DNA of 64,000 nt from Mariniphaga sp041687215 (GCF_041687215.1 NZ_JAWLCI010000002.1:1-64000), one strand, 5' to 3'. Counted from the stretch's first letter, positions 26,260 through 34,867 are shown. Numbers and translations are program-made. Notes: generated from the sequence alone by a model not told the origin.

Positions 26260-27483
26260 ATGAGCCGGAATATTTTTTTAACTCTTCTGGCAGAAATGCT
26301 TTTTTTCCTGCCGGAAGTTCATGCACAATTCATTCTTTCAGGCGAATTCAGGCCCCGGACCGAATTCAGCAGGGGGTATAAATCGCTTGCAGTTGAAGAC
26401 CAGAAAATGTCAACGGCCACTGCACAACGCACCCGGTTAAATGCCATTTATAATTCTGAAGGAGTAAAAGCAAAACTGGTTTTGCAGGATGTGCGCTACT
26501 GGGGAAATCAGCCTCAACTGGTTACCAATGAAGATTACGCCACTTCAGTGCACGAGGCCTGGGCAGAAATAAAACTGGCTGAAAACTTATTTCTGAAAGC
26601 CGGGCGGCAGGAACTGGTGTACGACGACTCGCGCATTTTTGGAAACGTAGGCTGGGCGCACCAGGCACGATCGCACGATTTGGCCCTGTTTAAAATTGAA
26701 AATGAAATCAAACTGCATTTTGGGATTGCCCACCACGAAAATGCCGACATTACAAACAATTTTTATAACGGACCCGATGCATACAAAGACCTTCAATTTT
26801 TGTGGTTTAACAAAACCTGGGAACAAACCGGGTTGAGTTTGTTATTCCTGAATAACGGAGTTCCGGTTTTTGTAGCAAACAACGAACAGGAAAACCGCTA
26901 CAGCCAAACCTTAGGCGGAAGAATTACCCACAGTTTGGAAAATGTGAGGTTTGCCGGAAATCTTTATTACCAAACCGGGGAACTTCCCTCGATGCAAAAA
27001 ATCAGTGCTTTAAACTTTTTGTTCGAAGTATCCCTGAAAAATGGCATTTCTGCAGGATTTGAACACCTTTCAGGAAACTGTTACGATAAAAACGATAAAA
27101 ATTATGCGTTTAATCCGTTGTACGGAACCAATCATGCATTTAACGGGCACATGGATTATTTTTATGTAGGAAACCACATCAACTCGATTGGTTTGAACGA
27201 TGTTTATCTGAAATACGGGTACAAAAAAGAGAAATTCGGATTCAACGGACACCTGCACTATTTTGCTTCGGCGGGGAAAATTTCGGCAGATGCCAAAAAC
27301 TATTTGGGAACTGAAGTGGATTTGGGCATTTCGTATGCCGTTCAGCCCAATGCCGTGTTAAGCACCTGCTGGTCGCTGATGTTTGCCGGCGAAGGTATGG
27401 AACTGCTGAAAGGTGGCAGCCATACAGCCGGTCAGCATTGGGGGTACATTATGTTGTCGGTTACACCCACTTTCATTCAATAG
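26260..27483 (+). CDS. Outer-membrane barrel protein, alginate-export (AlgE-like) type
   Basis: A 407-residue protein with a signal peptide (to about residue 22, VHAQ). It has repeated barrel-like strands such as FILSGEFRPRTEFSRGY, AWAEIKLAENLFLKAGRQELVYDDSRIFG and YIMLSVTPTFIQ. The early FRPRTE plus GRQ-LVYDD-R-FG pattern is typical of the alginate-export family of barrels in Bacteroidota. Its place directly after nrfHA suggests a link with nitrite or nitrate respiration, perhaps as a nutrient or anion pore. This is inference; the true substrate is unknown. Confidence 0.75.
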   Translation: MSRNIFLTLLAEMLFFLPEVHAQFILSGEFRPRTEFSRGYKSLAVEDQKMSTATAQRTRLNAIYNSEGVKAKLVLQDVRYWGNQPQLVTNEDYATSVHEAWAEIKLAENLFLKAGRQELVYDDSRIFGNVGWAHQARSHDLALFKIENEIKLHFGIAHHENADITNNFYNGPDAYKDLQFLWFNKTWEQTGLSLLFLNNGVPVFVANNEQENRYSQTLGGRITHSLENVRFAGNLYYQTGELPSMQKISALNFLFEVSLKNGISAGFEHLSGNCYDKNDKNYAFNPLYGTNHAFNGHMDYFYVGNHINSIGLNDVYLKYGYKKEKFGFNGHLHYFASAGKISADAKNYLGTEVDLGISYAVQPNAVLSTCWSLMFAGEGMELLKGGSHTAGQHWGYIMLSVTPTFIQ

Positions 27484-27519
27484 AATTATAATAAAGGTCA
27501 TAAATAAAGTGCAGGGGTA

Positions 27520-27555
27520 TTTGAAAAATTTGTTAAGATAAAACCTTTATATTTG
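27520..27555 (+). promoter_or_regulatory. Promoter of the first hicBA pair
   Basis: TATATTTG at 27548-27555 is an exact TAnnTTTG element. TTTG boxes lie at 27520 and 27529, one slightly too far and one too near for the usual spacing. Transcription would start near 27562, only about 13 nt before the hicB ATG. Confidence 0.45.
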
Positions 27556-27574
27556 CAGATGTAATTCATTGGAT

Positions 27575-27826
27575 ATGAAAATAGCTGAAAGTAAAATACT
27601 GCATCTCCCTATTGTTATTGAACAGGATGAAGATGATTTTTATATTGTGAGTTGTCCGGTATTTAAAGGATGCCATTCTTACGGTAAAACAATTGATGAA
27701 GCCCTTGAGAATATAAGGGAGGTAATTGATATATGCATTGAAGAAGACAAAGATAATGCTTCGGAATTGAATCGCTTCGTGGGTTTCAGAGAAATGCAGG
27801 TTTCAATCCAAACTACCTCATTATAA
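27575..27826 (+). CDS. hicB: HicB-family antitoxin
   Basis: An 83-residue partial-RNase-H-fold antitoxin with the typical KILHLPIVIEQDEDDFYIVSCPVFKGCHSYGKTIDEALENI core. The ATG at 27575 is preferred over a TTG two codons upstream. There is no clear C-terminal DNA-binding domain, so autoregulation by it is doubtful. It precedes hicA by 12 nt; the antitoxin-first order is common in Bacteroidota. The role is to neutralise the HicA mRNA interferase. Confidence 0.9.
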   Translation: MKIAESKILHLPIVIEQDEDDFYIVSCPVFKGCHSYGKTIDEALENIREVIDICIEEDKDNASELNRFVGFREMQVSIQTTSL

Positions 27827-27838
27827 ACACTTCGAACA

Positions 27839-28078
27839 ATGCCTCAATTGCCCGTTATCTCAGGAAAAGACTTTCTTAAATTCCTCATATCCATTGGATT
27901 CTCTGTTGTCAGAATAAATGGTTCTCATCATCGGTTAAGGCATCCCGATGGCAGAGTTACCACAATTCCGGTTCACAAAAGTCAGGATTTACCAAAAGGT
28001 TTGATTCGGAAAATTATCCGCGAAGATTTGGAATACGAGCTGGATAAATTTTTGGAGTTGTGGAATCAACATAAATAA
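27839..28078 (+). CDS. hicA: HicA-family toxin (mRNA interferase)
   Basis: A 79-residue dsRBD-like toxin. SGKDFLKFLISIGFSVVRINGSHHRLRHPDGRVTTIPVH contains the catalytic His (GSHH) and the GR-TTIPVH strand of HicA. It should cleave mRNA during translation when freed from HicB. The gene looks intact. A second, differently sized hicBA pair lies at 56702-57144. Confidence 0.92.
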   Translation: MPQLPVISGKDFLKFLISIGFSVVRINGSHHRLRHPDGRVTTIPVHKSQDLPKGLIRKIIREDLEYELDKFLELWNQHK

Positions 28079-28089
28079 TCCATTACGAA

Positions 28090-29319
28090 TTACATTTCCC
28101 TGACCGGCACCTGATCAAAATACTTCTTAAACATTGAAAACCGCTGCGATTTGGATTGCGTGCGTTTTTCCCGGATGAATTCAAACCGAAGCGGCGAATA
28201 TTTTTCCAAAGCTTGCAGATATTTTTCTGAATAGGATTGCGGATTCAGACCAACTGATTCAATAACCATGGTTTCAATGCTGCGATTCATCAGACACAAC
28301 ATGGATACCATTTCAGTTCCGCTAAAACAGCGGAGCTCTTCCATGGCAATTCGTCCAAAATGAATCGTTTTATTGACAAAAGAACCTAAATCGGGAGTTC
28401 CGTCCAGACAGGAGAAAAGAGTTTTGGTATGGGCTTCGGCATCTTCCTTCACATCCTGAATATCATCGAGCAGTTGCAGGTAAATGCCATAACCGAATAA
28501 CGCCTGTTCCTGTTCTGATGAAAGACGTCCGGCAACCAGGTACCCGTCGGCCAGCACCGAAGCGCCACCTTTTTCGAAACAAATTTCACGAATCACTGAG
28601 TCTTCCAGTCCGTTGCAGTTTATCAGGTTCAGGCTGCGGGTTTGCCCCTGCTGAATGGCGTACAAACTTTCGTAAACTTTTGGGAATTCGTTTCGCGGAA
28701 ACTGCTCTTCGAACATTCCAACCAACCTGAACAACTGCGATTCGGTATGGTTTTGAGGTTCCACATTTTCACCGTGCAAACGCTGGTTAAACCTGTGGCT
28801 GAAATCCTGTTTTTCTTTTTCTGTAATGCTCAGATCATCCAGCAGATTGTCGCTGTAAGGATAAATCATACTGTAGGCAAAAACCGAAGGAGTAATTTCA
28901 ACCGGAATGCCCATCATCAATTGCAGCCCGTTCATTATCCAAACATTGCGCATTCCCTGGTAAATATTTTCGGGCGACAACTCCGGGCCAAACATGCGTG
29001 CTTTGTAAAAAAAATCTTTGGAAACATTTTTAAACTCGCTGGAAAGAATAATTTCCAGTTGGTCGGGTTCAAAATCAAAAACATTTTGGAGAAAAGCACG
29101 AAAAACAGGAAAAAACGTTTGACCGGGATCACGTTCTTTTAATGCCCGGATGTTCTTTTTCGACTGGAAACTTTTTACTTTTTCCTGAAAAGCATTAAAA
29201 TTGTTCTCTCTTGCATTTTGCTCTTCTGCTGAATAGCTTCGGTTAAAACCGGGCAAAGTTTCAGCACTTTCTTCCCAAATTTTTACAAAATGATTGATAT
29301 ATGATTCTACAGCCAGCAT
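28090..29319 (-). CDS. Class I isoprenoid-synthase-fold protein, unknown substrate
   Basis: A 409-residue alpha-helical protein with two Asp-rich motifs in the spacing of trans-isoprenyl diphosphate synthases: SDNLLDD (156-162) and LLDDIQDVKED (283-293, a DDxxD). FEKGGASV (about 248-255) resembles the loop before the second motif. These residues would bind Mg-diphosphate. The N-terminal 100 residues are unlike ordinary polyprenyl synthases. It could be a prenyltransferase, a terpene synthase or a non-catalytic relative; no terpene partner genes are nearby. It converges on hicA with an 11-nt gap. Confidence 0.65.
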   Translation of the reverse strand: MLAVESYINHFVKIWEESAETLPGFNRSYSAEEQNARENNFNAFQEKVKSFQSKKNIRALKERDPGQTFFPVFRAFLQNVFDFEPDQLEIILSSEFKNVSKDFFYKARMFGPELSPENIYQGMRNVWIMNGLQLMMGIPVEITPSVFAYSMIYPYSDNLLDDLSITEKEKQDFSHRFNQRLHGENVEPQNHTESQLFRLVGMFEEQFPRNEFPKVYESLYAIQQGQTRSLNLINCNGLEDSVIREICFEKGGASVLADGYLVAGRLSSEQEQALFGYGIYLQLLDDIQDVKEDAEAHTKTLFSCLDGTPDLGSFVNKTIHFGRIAMEELRCFSGTEMVSMLCLMNRSIETMVIESVGLNPQSYSEKYLQALEKYSPLRFEFIREKRTQSKSQRFSMFKKYFDQVPVREM

Positions 29320-29558
29320 AAGCTTTTATTTTGACAAGTAAAAATAAACAACAATTGCCGGCTATTTTAACTTTTTAGATAACCTGCTGAATTCTGACGG
29401 TAAACAAAGGGTGACGGGGGAAAAGTTCCAATAAACAAGAATCAAAATCCTCTTTTGGAGGCCTTCGGACAAATAAAATCCAATGAAAAAAAAAGAAAAT
29501 TTCAAACCTTTGAAAACGGATTTATTTGGTATTTGATCTTTGCTATTTGGAATTTCTG

Positions 29559-30269
29559 TTACGCAATATTGGTGTAAACAGCCTGAATGTCGTCGTCTTC
29601 ATCGAGTTTGTCGAGCAATTTTTCAATCTCTTCCAGTTGCTCTTCCGTAAATTCCAGCGGGTCGTTGGGAAAGCGTTTTAATAAAGCTTTCTGCACATCA
29701 ATTTTCAGATTTTCCAGCGCATGGTTTAAATCGCCAAAGCTGGTATAATCGGCATAAGCGTAAACCACGCCCTCGTTTTCTTCAATTTCTTCCAGTCCGG
29801 CATCAATAAGCTCCAGTTCAAGCTCATCCAAATCCATTCCTTCCTGTTTTTCAAACTCGAAAACTGCTTTCCGGGAAAACATAAACTCCAGCGAGCCGGA
29901 GGGCACCAAACCGCCGCCAACTTTGTTGAAATAACTTTTTACGTTGGCCACTGTGCGGGTGGTATTGTCGGTGGCACATTCCACAAAAACCAGCACGCCA
30001 TGAGGTCCTTTTCCTTCGTAATTCACTTCGGTAAAGTCGGCGGCATCTTTCCCGCTGGCCCGTTTAATGGCGGCATCAATGTTCGCTTTGGGCATGTTCT
30101 GTGCTTTGGCATTCAGAATAGCAGTGCGAAGTGCAGCATTCAAATCGGGGTCGGGGCCACTTACTTTGGCTGCAATGGTAATCTTTTTTGCCAGTTTCGG
30201 AAATGTGCGCGACATTTTATCCCAACGCTTCTCTTTGGCCGCCCTGCGGTATTCAAATGCTCTTCCCAT
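29559..30269 (-). CDS. yebC: YebC/PmpR-family protein (TACO1-type)
   Basis: A 236-residue protein of the YebC family: MGRAFEYRRAAKEKRWDKMSR at the N-terminus, NAKAQNMPKANIDAAIKRASGK and the ATDNTTRTVANVK segment. Family members were first described as DNA-binding regulators and more recently linked to translation through difficult peptide stretches (established, and partly debated). The C-terminus is acidic. It is monocistronic as far as can be seen, with a 239-nt AT-rich gap to the isoprenoid-synthase gene that holds nothing recognisable. Confidence 0.94.
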   Translation of the reverse strand: MGRAFEYRRAAKEKRWDKMSRTFPKLAKKITIAAKVSGPDPDLNAALRTAILNAKAQNMPKANIDAAIKRASGKDAADFTEVNYEGKGPHGVLVFVECATDNTTRTVANVKSYFNKVGGGLVPSGSLEFMFSRKAVFEFEKQEGMDLDELELELIDAGLEEIEENEGVVYAYADYTSFGDLNHALENLKIDVQKALLKRFPNDPLEFTEEQLEEIEKLLDKLDEDDDIQAVYTNIA

Positions 30270-30353
30270 GTTTTAAAAATTATGGTATAAAAAATTTCCG
30301 CGAAAATAGTTTTTGTATTCGAAAAATCAGTTGACCGGCGTCAGGAAATTTAT

Positions 30354-30482
30354 TCAGTCTTTAATTTTTTTAGGCTTGCACACTTTTTCTTCCTTTTTTA
30401 CCCGTGCTCTGCACTTTTTGCATTCGTATTTAGCATCCTCTTTATCTTTGAAATCTTTTTTCTTGCATGCCGTTTTCGCCAT
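30354..30482 (-). CDS. Small Cys/Lys-rich protein, 42 aa
   Basis: An ATG at 30482 opens a 42-codon frame ending TGA at 30354, reading MAKTACKKKDFKDKEDAKYE then CKKCRARVKKEEKVC. It has four Cys (6, 21, 24, 35), one pair spaced CxxC, and about one third Lys. This resembles a tiny zinc-ribbon or nucleic-acid-binding protein. The start lies 8 nt after the kinase-RapZ stop, which suggests co-transcription. It is short, but composition and position argue that it is real. Function unknown. Confidence 0.6.
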   Translation of the reverse strand: MAKTACKKKDFKDKEDAKYECKKCRARVKKEEKVCKPKKIKD

Positions 30483-30490
30483 TCTGTCTC

Positions 30491-31918
30491 CTAAAATTGT
30501 TGTTCCCGGTGAACAAGAACAACGTTAACCGGAAAATTGTTCCGCAACCAGTCTGCCAGTTTTTCGGCAGCGTAAACCGAACGGTGCTGCCCGCCCGTGC
30601 AGCCAAAGTTTACGGACAGGTGGCTAAATCCGCGCTCCAGGTAATTTTTCACCGACTGCTCCACCAGGGTTTCTACCGGTTTCAAAAAAAGTTTCATTTC
30701 TGAATTTTGCTCGATAAACTGCTGCACATTTAAATCTTTTCCGGTGAGGGGTTTAAACTCGGCATACCTTCCCGGGTTGTTTAACGCCCGGCAATCGAAC
30801 ACAAAACCGCCGCCATTGCCCGAGGGGTCAGACGGAATTCCTTTTTTATAGGAAAAACTGGTAACACGAACTGTCAGGTTACTTTGTACCTGCCCAATTT
30901 CTTTCAATGTCTCTGACCGTGTAAGCAGATGTAAAACATTCAATAGTTCCGGAATTTCCACCGGCAGGTTCAGTTCAGGCAGCAGATTCTGCAAATTATT
31001 TATGGCAAACGGAATACTTTTCAGGAAATGTTCTTTTTTCTCGTAAAAACCCCTGAATCCGTATGCGCCCATCGCCTGCATAATTCGAATGAGCACAAAT
31101 CCGTTAAAATACGAAGTGAATTCCGATTCATTTACCGGAATGTAATTTTTCAGCTTTTCAATATAAAATTTAAAAAGCTGTGTACGTATTTCCTGCGGAA
31201 TATCGGCCTTACCATCGTATAGCAGCGAAGCCAGATCGTATTGCAGCGCGCCGCGCCGGCCTCCCTGATAGTCGATAAAATGAACACCTTCGTTTTTAAG
31301 CATCACATTGCGCGACTGAAAATCGCGGTACAAAAAATAATCAGAGGGTGCAGAAAGCAGGTAGTCGCTGAATGCCTGAAAATCGTCTTCCAGGGCCTGT
31401 TCGTCAAACGAAATTTTAGCCAGTTTCAGAAAATAGTATTTGAAGTAATTCAAATCCCACATCATCGACTGTTTGTCGAACGCCTCGCGCGGATAGCAAA
31501 CTGAGTAGTCCATATCTTTGCCACCCAAAATTTGTATTTTTGGCAACACTTTCAGCACTTTCCGGTATTCGGCCACAATGGTTTCCGAAAATCCTTCCGA
31601 CTCGCGTGTTTCAGAAAGAAAATCGAACAAAGTGACATTGCCCAAATCCTCCTGCAGGTATTTTTTCAAATCGGAACTCACTGCAAAAATTTCAGGAACC
31701 GGAAGGCCTTTTTTCCTGAAATGATTGGTAAACGAAAGAAAAGCCGTGTTTTCCTTCACATCGGCGTTAAAAGCGCCAATCACAGACCGGTGGCTGTTTT
31801 CGAGCCGGCAATATTCGCGGTACGAACCCGATGGCGGCAACATGGAGAACGTTTCCACTTTTTCCTGGAAATGGTGTTCAAACAACCGGATTATTTCTTT
31901 TTTTACTTCGTTTTTCAA
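30491..31918 (-). CDS. Aminoglycoside-phosphotransferase-like kinase fused to RapZ C-terminal domain
   Basis: A 475-residue fusion. Residues 1-320 form an APH/choline-kinase-type domain, with catalytic YRDFQSRN (Asp199, Asn204; Tyr replaces the usual His) and IDYQGG (Asp216). This resembles AmgK-type sugar 1-kinases of peptidoglycan recycling. Residues 350-475 match the RapZ C-terminal domain (SFSYKKGIP, GGGFVFDCRALNNPG, GCTGGQHRSVY), which in E. coli RapZ binds glucosamine-6-phosphate. The start is TTG at 31918, since no ATG is in frame upstream. A cell-wall amino-sugar kinase with a built-in sensor is a reasonable guess. The domains are clear; the substrate is inference. Confidence 0.88.
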   Translation of the reverse strand: MKNEVKKEIIRLFEHHFQEKVETFSMLPPSGSYREYCRLENSHRSVIGAFNADVKENTAFLSFTNHFRKKGLPVPEIFAVSSDLKKYLQEDLGNVTLFDFLSETRESEGFSETIVAEYRKVLKVLPKIQILGGKDMDYSVCYPREAFDKQSMMWDLNYFKYYFLKLAKISFDEQALEDDFQAFSDYLLSAPSDYFLYRDFQSRNVMLKNEGVHFIDYQGGRRGALQYDLASLLYDGKADIPQEIRTQLFKFYIEKLKNYIPVNESEFTSYFNGFVLIRIMQAMGAYGFRGFYEKKEHFLKSIPFAINNLQNLLPELNLPVEIPELLNVLHLLTRSETLKEIGQVQSNLTVRVTSFSYKKGIPSDPSGNGGGFVFDCRALNNPGRYAEFKPLTGKDLNVQQFIEQNSEMKLFLKPVETLVEQSVKNYLERGFSHLSVNFGCTGGQHRSVYAAEKLADWLRNNFPVNVVLVHREQQF

Positions 31919-31970
31919 AACTATGACAGTTGAAAGATTAAATGTATTTTTATGCTTTATTCAAATTACA

Positions 31971-32693
31971 ATGACTAAAACAAAAATCAAAAGTATTTAT
32001 TTTTTAAGGATACTCCGAATTTTTTTCGTGTTGTCGGGCATATTCTTTTTAGTCGCAGTATTGCTTGCATTCACTACCCTGCCCTTTTGGGGAATTCACT
32101 GGCTGGGCACCAGCAAATCAGAATTAAAATGGGAACCCGAAACCATTATTTTACTGGGCGGCGGCGGAATGCCCAGCGAAAGCAATTTAATGCGAAGCTG
32201 GTTTGCAGGAAAAGCAGCCCGCAGTTTTCCTGAATCCAGCCTGATTATTGCCATGCCGGGTGATATTACCGACAGCGTGAGTACCCCGCAGTTAATGAAA
32301 AAGGAACTGGTTTTACGCGGTGTCGATCCTCAAAAAATTCTTTTTGAAAGTGAAGGAACCAACACCCGGGCCCAGGCATTAAACTCTCAAAAAATACTTG
32401 ATAATTCAAAACCAATTTTGCTGATAACTTCGCCCGACCACACCCGCCGGGCAGTACTTTGTTTTGAAAAAGTTGGGTTCGAACAAGTAAACGCCCTGCC
32501 CACATTTGAAAATGCCACCGAAGCAAACCTCGTTTTTAACGACGATGAACTGGGAGGCCGTAAAACCGCTGCACCCGATGTGGGAAAAAGCATTCAGATA
32601 CGCTACCAGGTTTGGAACCATCTGAAATACGAAATCACCTTTGCACGCGAAATGCTGGCTTTGGGGTATTATAAACTAAGGGGGTGGATTTGA
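31971..32693 (+). CDS. YdcF/SanA-like protein (DUF218)
   Basis: A 240-residue membrane-anchored DUF218 protein. The start MTKTKIKSIYFLRILRIFFVL at 31971 gives an N-terminal helix (about 10-35). The frame is open further upstream but runs antisense to the divergent kinase gene. ETIILLGGGG, SEGTNTRAQALNSQKIL and LLITSPDHTRRAV are the conserved DUF218 blocks. Family members are linked to envelope integrity; the reaction is not well known. It is divergent from the kinase-RapZ gene. Confidence 0.85.
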   Translation: MTKTKIKSIYFLRILRIFFVLSGIFFLVAVLLAFTTLPFWGIHWLGTSKSELKWEPETIILLGGGGMPSESNLMRSWFAGKAARSFPESSLIIAMPGDITDSVSTPQLMKKELVLRGVDPQKILFESEGTNTRAQALNSQKILDNSKPILLITSPDHTRRAVLCFEKVGFEQVNALPTFENATEANLVFNDDELGGRKTAAPDVGKSIQIRYQVWNHLKYEITFAREMLALGYYKLRGWI

Positions 32694-32769
32694 AAGGAAT
32701 TTCCCTGACAGCCTTTTTTATTAAAAATCTGCGAAAAAGTTTTGGAACGGACATCTTAAAATACCGGCA

Positions 32770-33999
32770 TTACATTCCCAGGTAACGGGTTAAAAATTCA
32801 GCGCAGGCAATATCTTTCCCGTCAGGATCGTCCAAAACGTTTTTTTTAATCCGGAATAAATCGCCGCAACCTGCCTCGCAAAACAGCGCTTTCAGCTTTT
32901 CATCCTTTTTGATATCGGAAAGAATAAAAGTGCTCAGTTTGTCAATGCCCAGGTATTGTTTATCTGCCTTGTGAATACCGGCCAACTCCTGCAATTTTTT
33001 CCCTTCAGGAGTGCCATTGTGGGTTAAAAACAAAAAAGTACGGATAATCAGCTTATCACCGATAATGTCTCCTTTTAAATAGCCGAGTTTTATGTTGGCA
33101 TGTGTTACGGGAAAAAGATAGCTGGTTTTTTCGGCCACAGGTACGGGTTCGTTCACCAGGATGGCCGGGATGATATTTAAGTAATTATACCTGCAGAGTT
33201 GTTTACCCAGCCGTAATTCAATTCGGTCGAAGGCATGTTGCTGCATATAAACCTTGAGCGGAAATCTCTGCATAACTCCCGTGATCCCCAGTTTTTCAGG
33301 GGTGATGGTCAGTGGGTTAAATTCCTGCCCGAAGTTCAGAAGCAGCCGGTAAACCGGGCGCGTGTAACCATTGATTTTCACCGTTTCAATTTCCGGCTTT
33401 TTTACTTCCAGCATGTAATTATTGAAAAAAGCCGAATTATCTAAAACCGATGCAGGTTTATTTATTTTCTCAGGAACAAAACGGATCACGTGCGACGATA
33501 AATCGGACAGAAAAAAAGCGGTTTCCTGCAGTTTCTGAACGATCAGGCTGTTTGCTTTTAACCGGATTTCTGTAAACTTCTCATGAAACACGGGGAAACA
33601 GGCCCGGAACCTGTCAGCAATTTCAGGATGGTTTTCAGGCATATTGCACCACTGCAGTTGAAGGGTTTCCACGTAAACCGTAAAGTCGTACAAACTCAGC
33701 CTGGCCTGTCCCATGTCAACAAACGTTTTTTTCAGAAGGTAATTTAGTACCAGATTGATTTGTTTTAATGTCAAAAGTTTATCCGGGAAATGGCCCATCT
33801 CCTTTGGGGCGATTATCTTTACCGGGCGAAGGCGACAATCATATACCAACCGCCGGTCGACTTTATCTAACAGTTTAAAAGCCGAAGCATCGCCCAGAAC
33901 GGCCATCACCTGCTGCAACCGTTTGAAAAATTCATTCCGGTGGTGCCGGCTCTCCTGTTTTTGCTGTTGGTTCCTTTTTTTCTTTTTACGCTTTTTCAT
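32770..33999 (-). CDS. Conserved-looking hypothetical protein with strongly basic N-terminus
   Basis: A 409-residue cytoplasmic protein with no family I recognise. The first 24 residues are almost all Lys, Arg, Gln and His (MKKRKKKKRNQQQKQESRHH), which suggests nucleic-acid or ribosome contact. The rest is mixed alpha/beta with no membrane segments and no visible catalytic motif. A C-terminal pair of Cys (CEAGCGDLF) near residue 380 could bind metal. Codon use looks like its neighbours. It is followed by grpB in the same direction only after 30 nt on the other side. Confidence 0.7.
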   Translation of the reverse strand: MKKRKKKKRNQQQKQESRHHRNEFFKRLQQVMAVLGDASAFKLLDKVDRRLVYDCRLRPVKIIAPKEMGHFPDKLLTLKQINLVLNYLLKKTFVDMGQARLSLYDFTVYVETLQLQWCNMPENHPEIADRFRACFPVFHEKFTEIRLKANSLIVQKLQETAFFLSDLSSHVIRFVPEKINKPASVLDNSAFFNNYMLEVKKPEIETVKINGYTRPVYRLLLNFGQEFNPLTITPEKLGITGVMQRFPLKVYMQQHAFDRIELRLGKQLCRYNYLNIIPAILVNEPVPVAEKTSYLFPVTHANIKLGYLKGDIIGDKLIIRTFLFLTHNGTPEGKKLQELAGIHKADKQYLGIDKLSTFILSDIKKDEKLKALFCEAGCGDLFRIKKNVLDDPDGKDIACAEFLTRYLGM

Positions 34000-34031
34000 T
34001 TGTTAATGGCCGGATTAACATATGTTATCTT

Positions 34032-34655
34032 TTAACCTTGTTTTTTCATCATCAACCTCTCCTCCTCTGACGCAGATTTATAATCTGTGTCCGCCAATGT
34101 CATCACCTTTCCAATAAATTCCGACTTCCCCTCCGTATAGGCTTCCCGGTCGTTTCTGTATTTTTCAGCCAGTTGCAGTTTTAATGCCTCGTAATCTTTA
34201 GCCGCATGAATATGCTGAATCAGATAATCCCGGAACCGGATTTCATCCCAGTCGCCTTTGTACCGTACATGCACATGATACGCCTGCCCATCAAACCCGC
34301 GGGGCGAATACCCCTTTACAAACGTGAGGTGCGGAGGCGGGTTTTCGGGCCGGCGATTCATCTCGTAACCGAGGGACTGAAAAACATCTTCCAGCTTTTG
34401 CAACTCCAGGCGCTCCGAAATCTGCAATAAAATATCGATGGTGGGTTTGGCTTTTAACCCGGGAATGGCCGTACTGCCTATGTGGTCCATCCGTTCAATC
34501 TCCCGCGGAGCAAAGGCCTCTGCAATCCGCTTTTCCTCCGCCCGGTAAAACTCCGGCCAGGCACTGTTGTAATTCTCAATCACCACCGGAAACAACTGTC
34601 CCAGCTCTTGGGCAGTCATTTTGTGGAGTGGTTTATTTGATGGATTGTTTTTCAT
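34032..34655 (-). CDS. GrpB-family nucleotidyltransferase-fold protein (UPF0157)
   Basis: A 207-residue protein with the GrpB signature: VIENYNSAWPEFYRAEEKRI, then MDHIGSTAIPGLKAKPTIDILL (GS plus D-x-D, the nucleotidyltransferase-like core) and HLTFVKGYSPRGFDGQAYHVHVR. Related domains are fused to dephospho-CoA kinase in some bacteria. The activity of the free-standing form is unknown. It is probably the first gene before the unknown 409-residue protein in the same direction. Confidence 0.9.
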   Translation of the reverse strand: MKNNPSNKPLHKMTAQELGQLFPVVIENYNSAWPEFYRAEEKRIAEAFAPREIERMDHIGSTAIPGLKAKPTIDILLQISERLELQKLEDVFQSLGYEMNRRPENPPPHLTFVKGYSPRGFDGQAYHVHVRYKGDWDEIRFRDYLIQHIHAAKDYEALKLQLAEKYRNDREAYTEGKSEFIGKVMTLADTDYKSASEEERLMMKKQG

Positions 34656-34741
34656 GCTATCTTTTTTGTGGTCGAAAACTAATTTCTGTTTAGTTGGGTA
34701 TTTTTAATGGATTGAGCTTTGCTAACGGTCACTCGTATGTG

Positions 34742-34830
34742 GGTGGGGCGGGATTTCTTGAAGAAATCGTGTCAGATCCGCAGAAAAGTAGGCACAAGGT
34801 CTGACTTGTCAGACCGCTAAAACCCCCGCC
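34742..34830. repeat. Nested inverted-repeat element downstream of the EVE gene
   Basis: Outer arms GGCGGG (34747-34752) and CCCGCC (34825-34830) enclose two perfect hairpins, GATTTC/GAAATC (34752-34768) and GGTCTGAC-TT-GTCAGACC (34798-34815). AACGGT at 34734-34739 lies just outside, and AACGGT recurs at about 36201 beyond the other end of the two-gene cassette. The element may be a terminator cluster or a recombination site. Confidence 0.5.
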
Positions 34831-34867
34831 TGTCATTTACAATTATCTAGTGTGTAGTTTTTTATTT

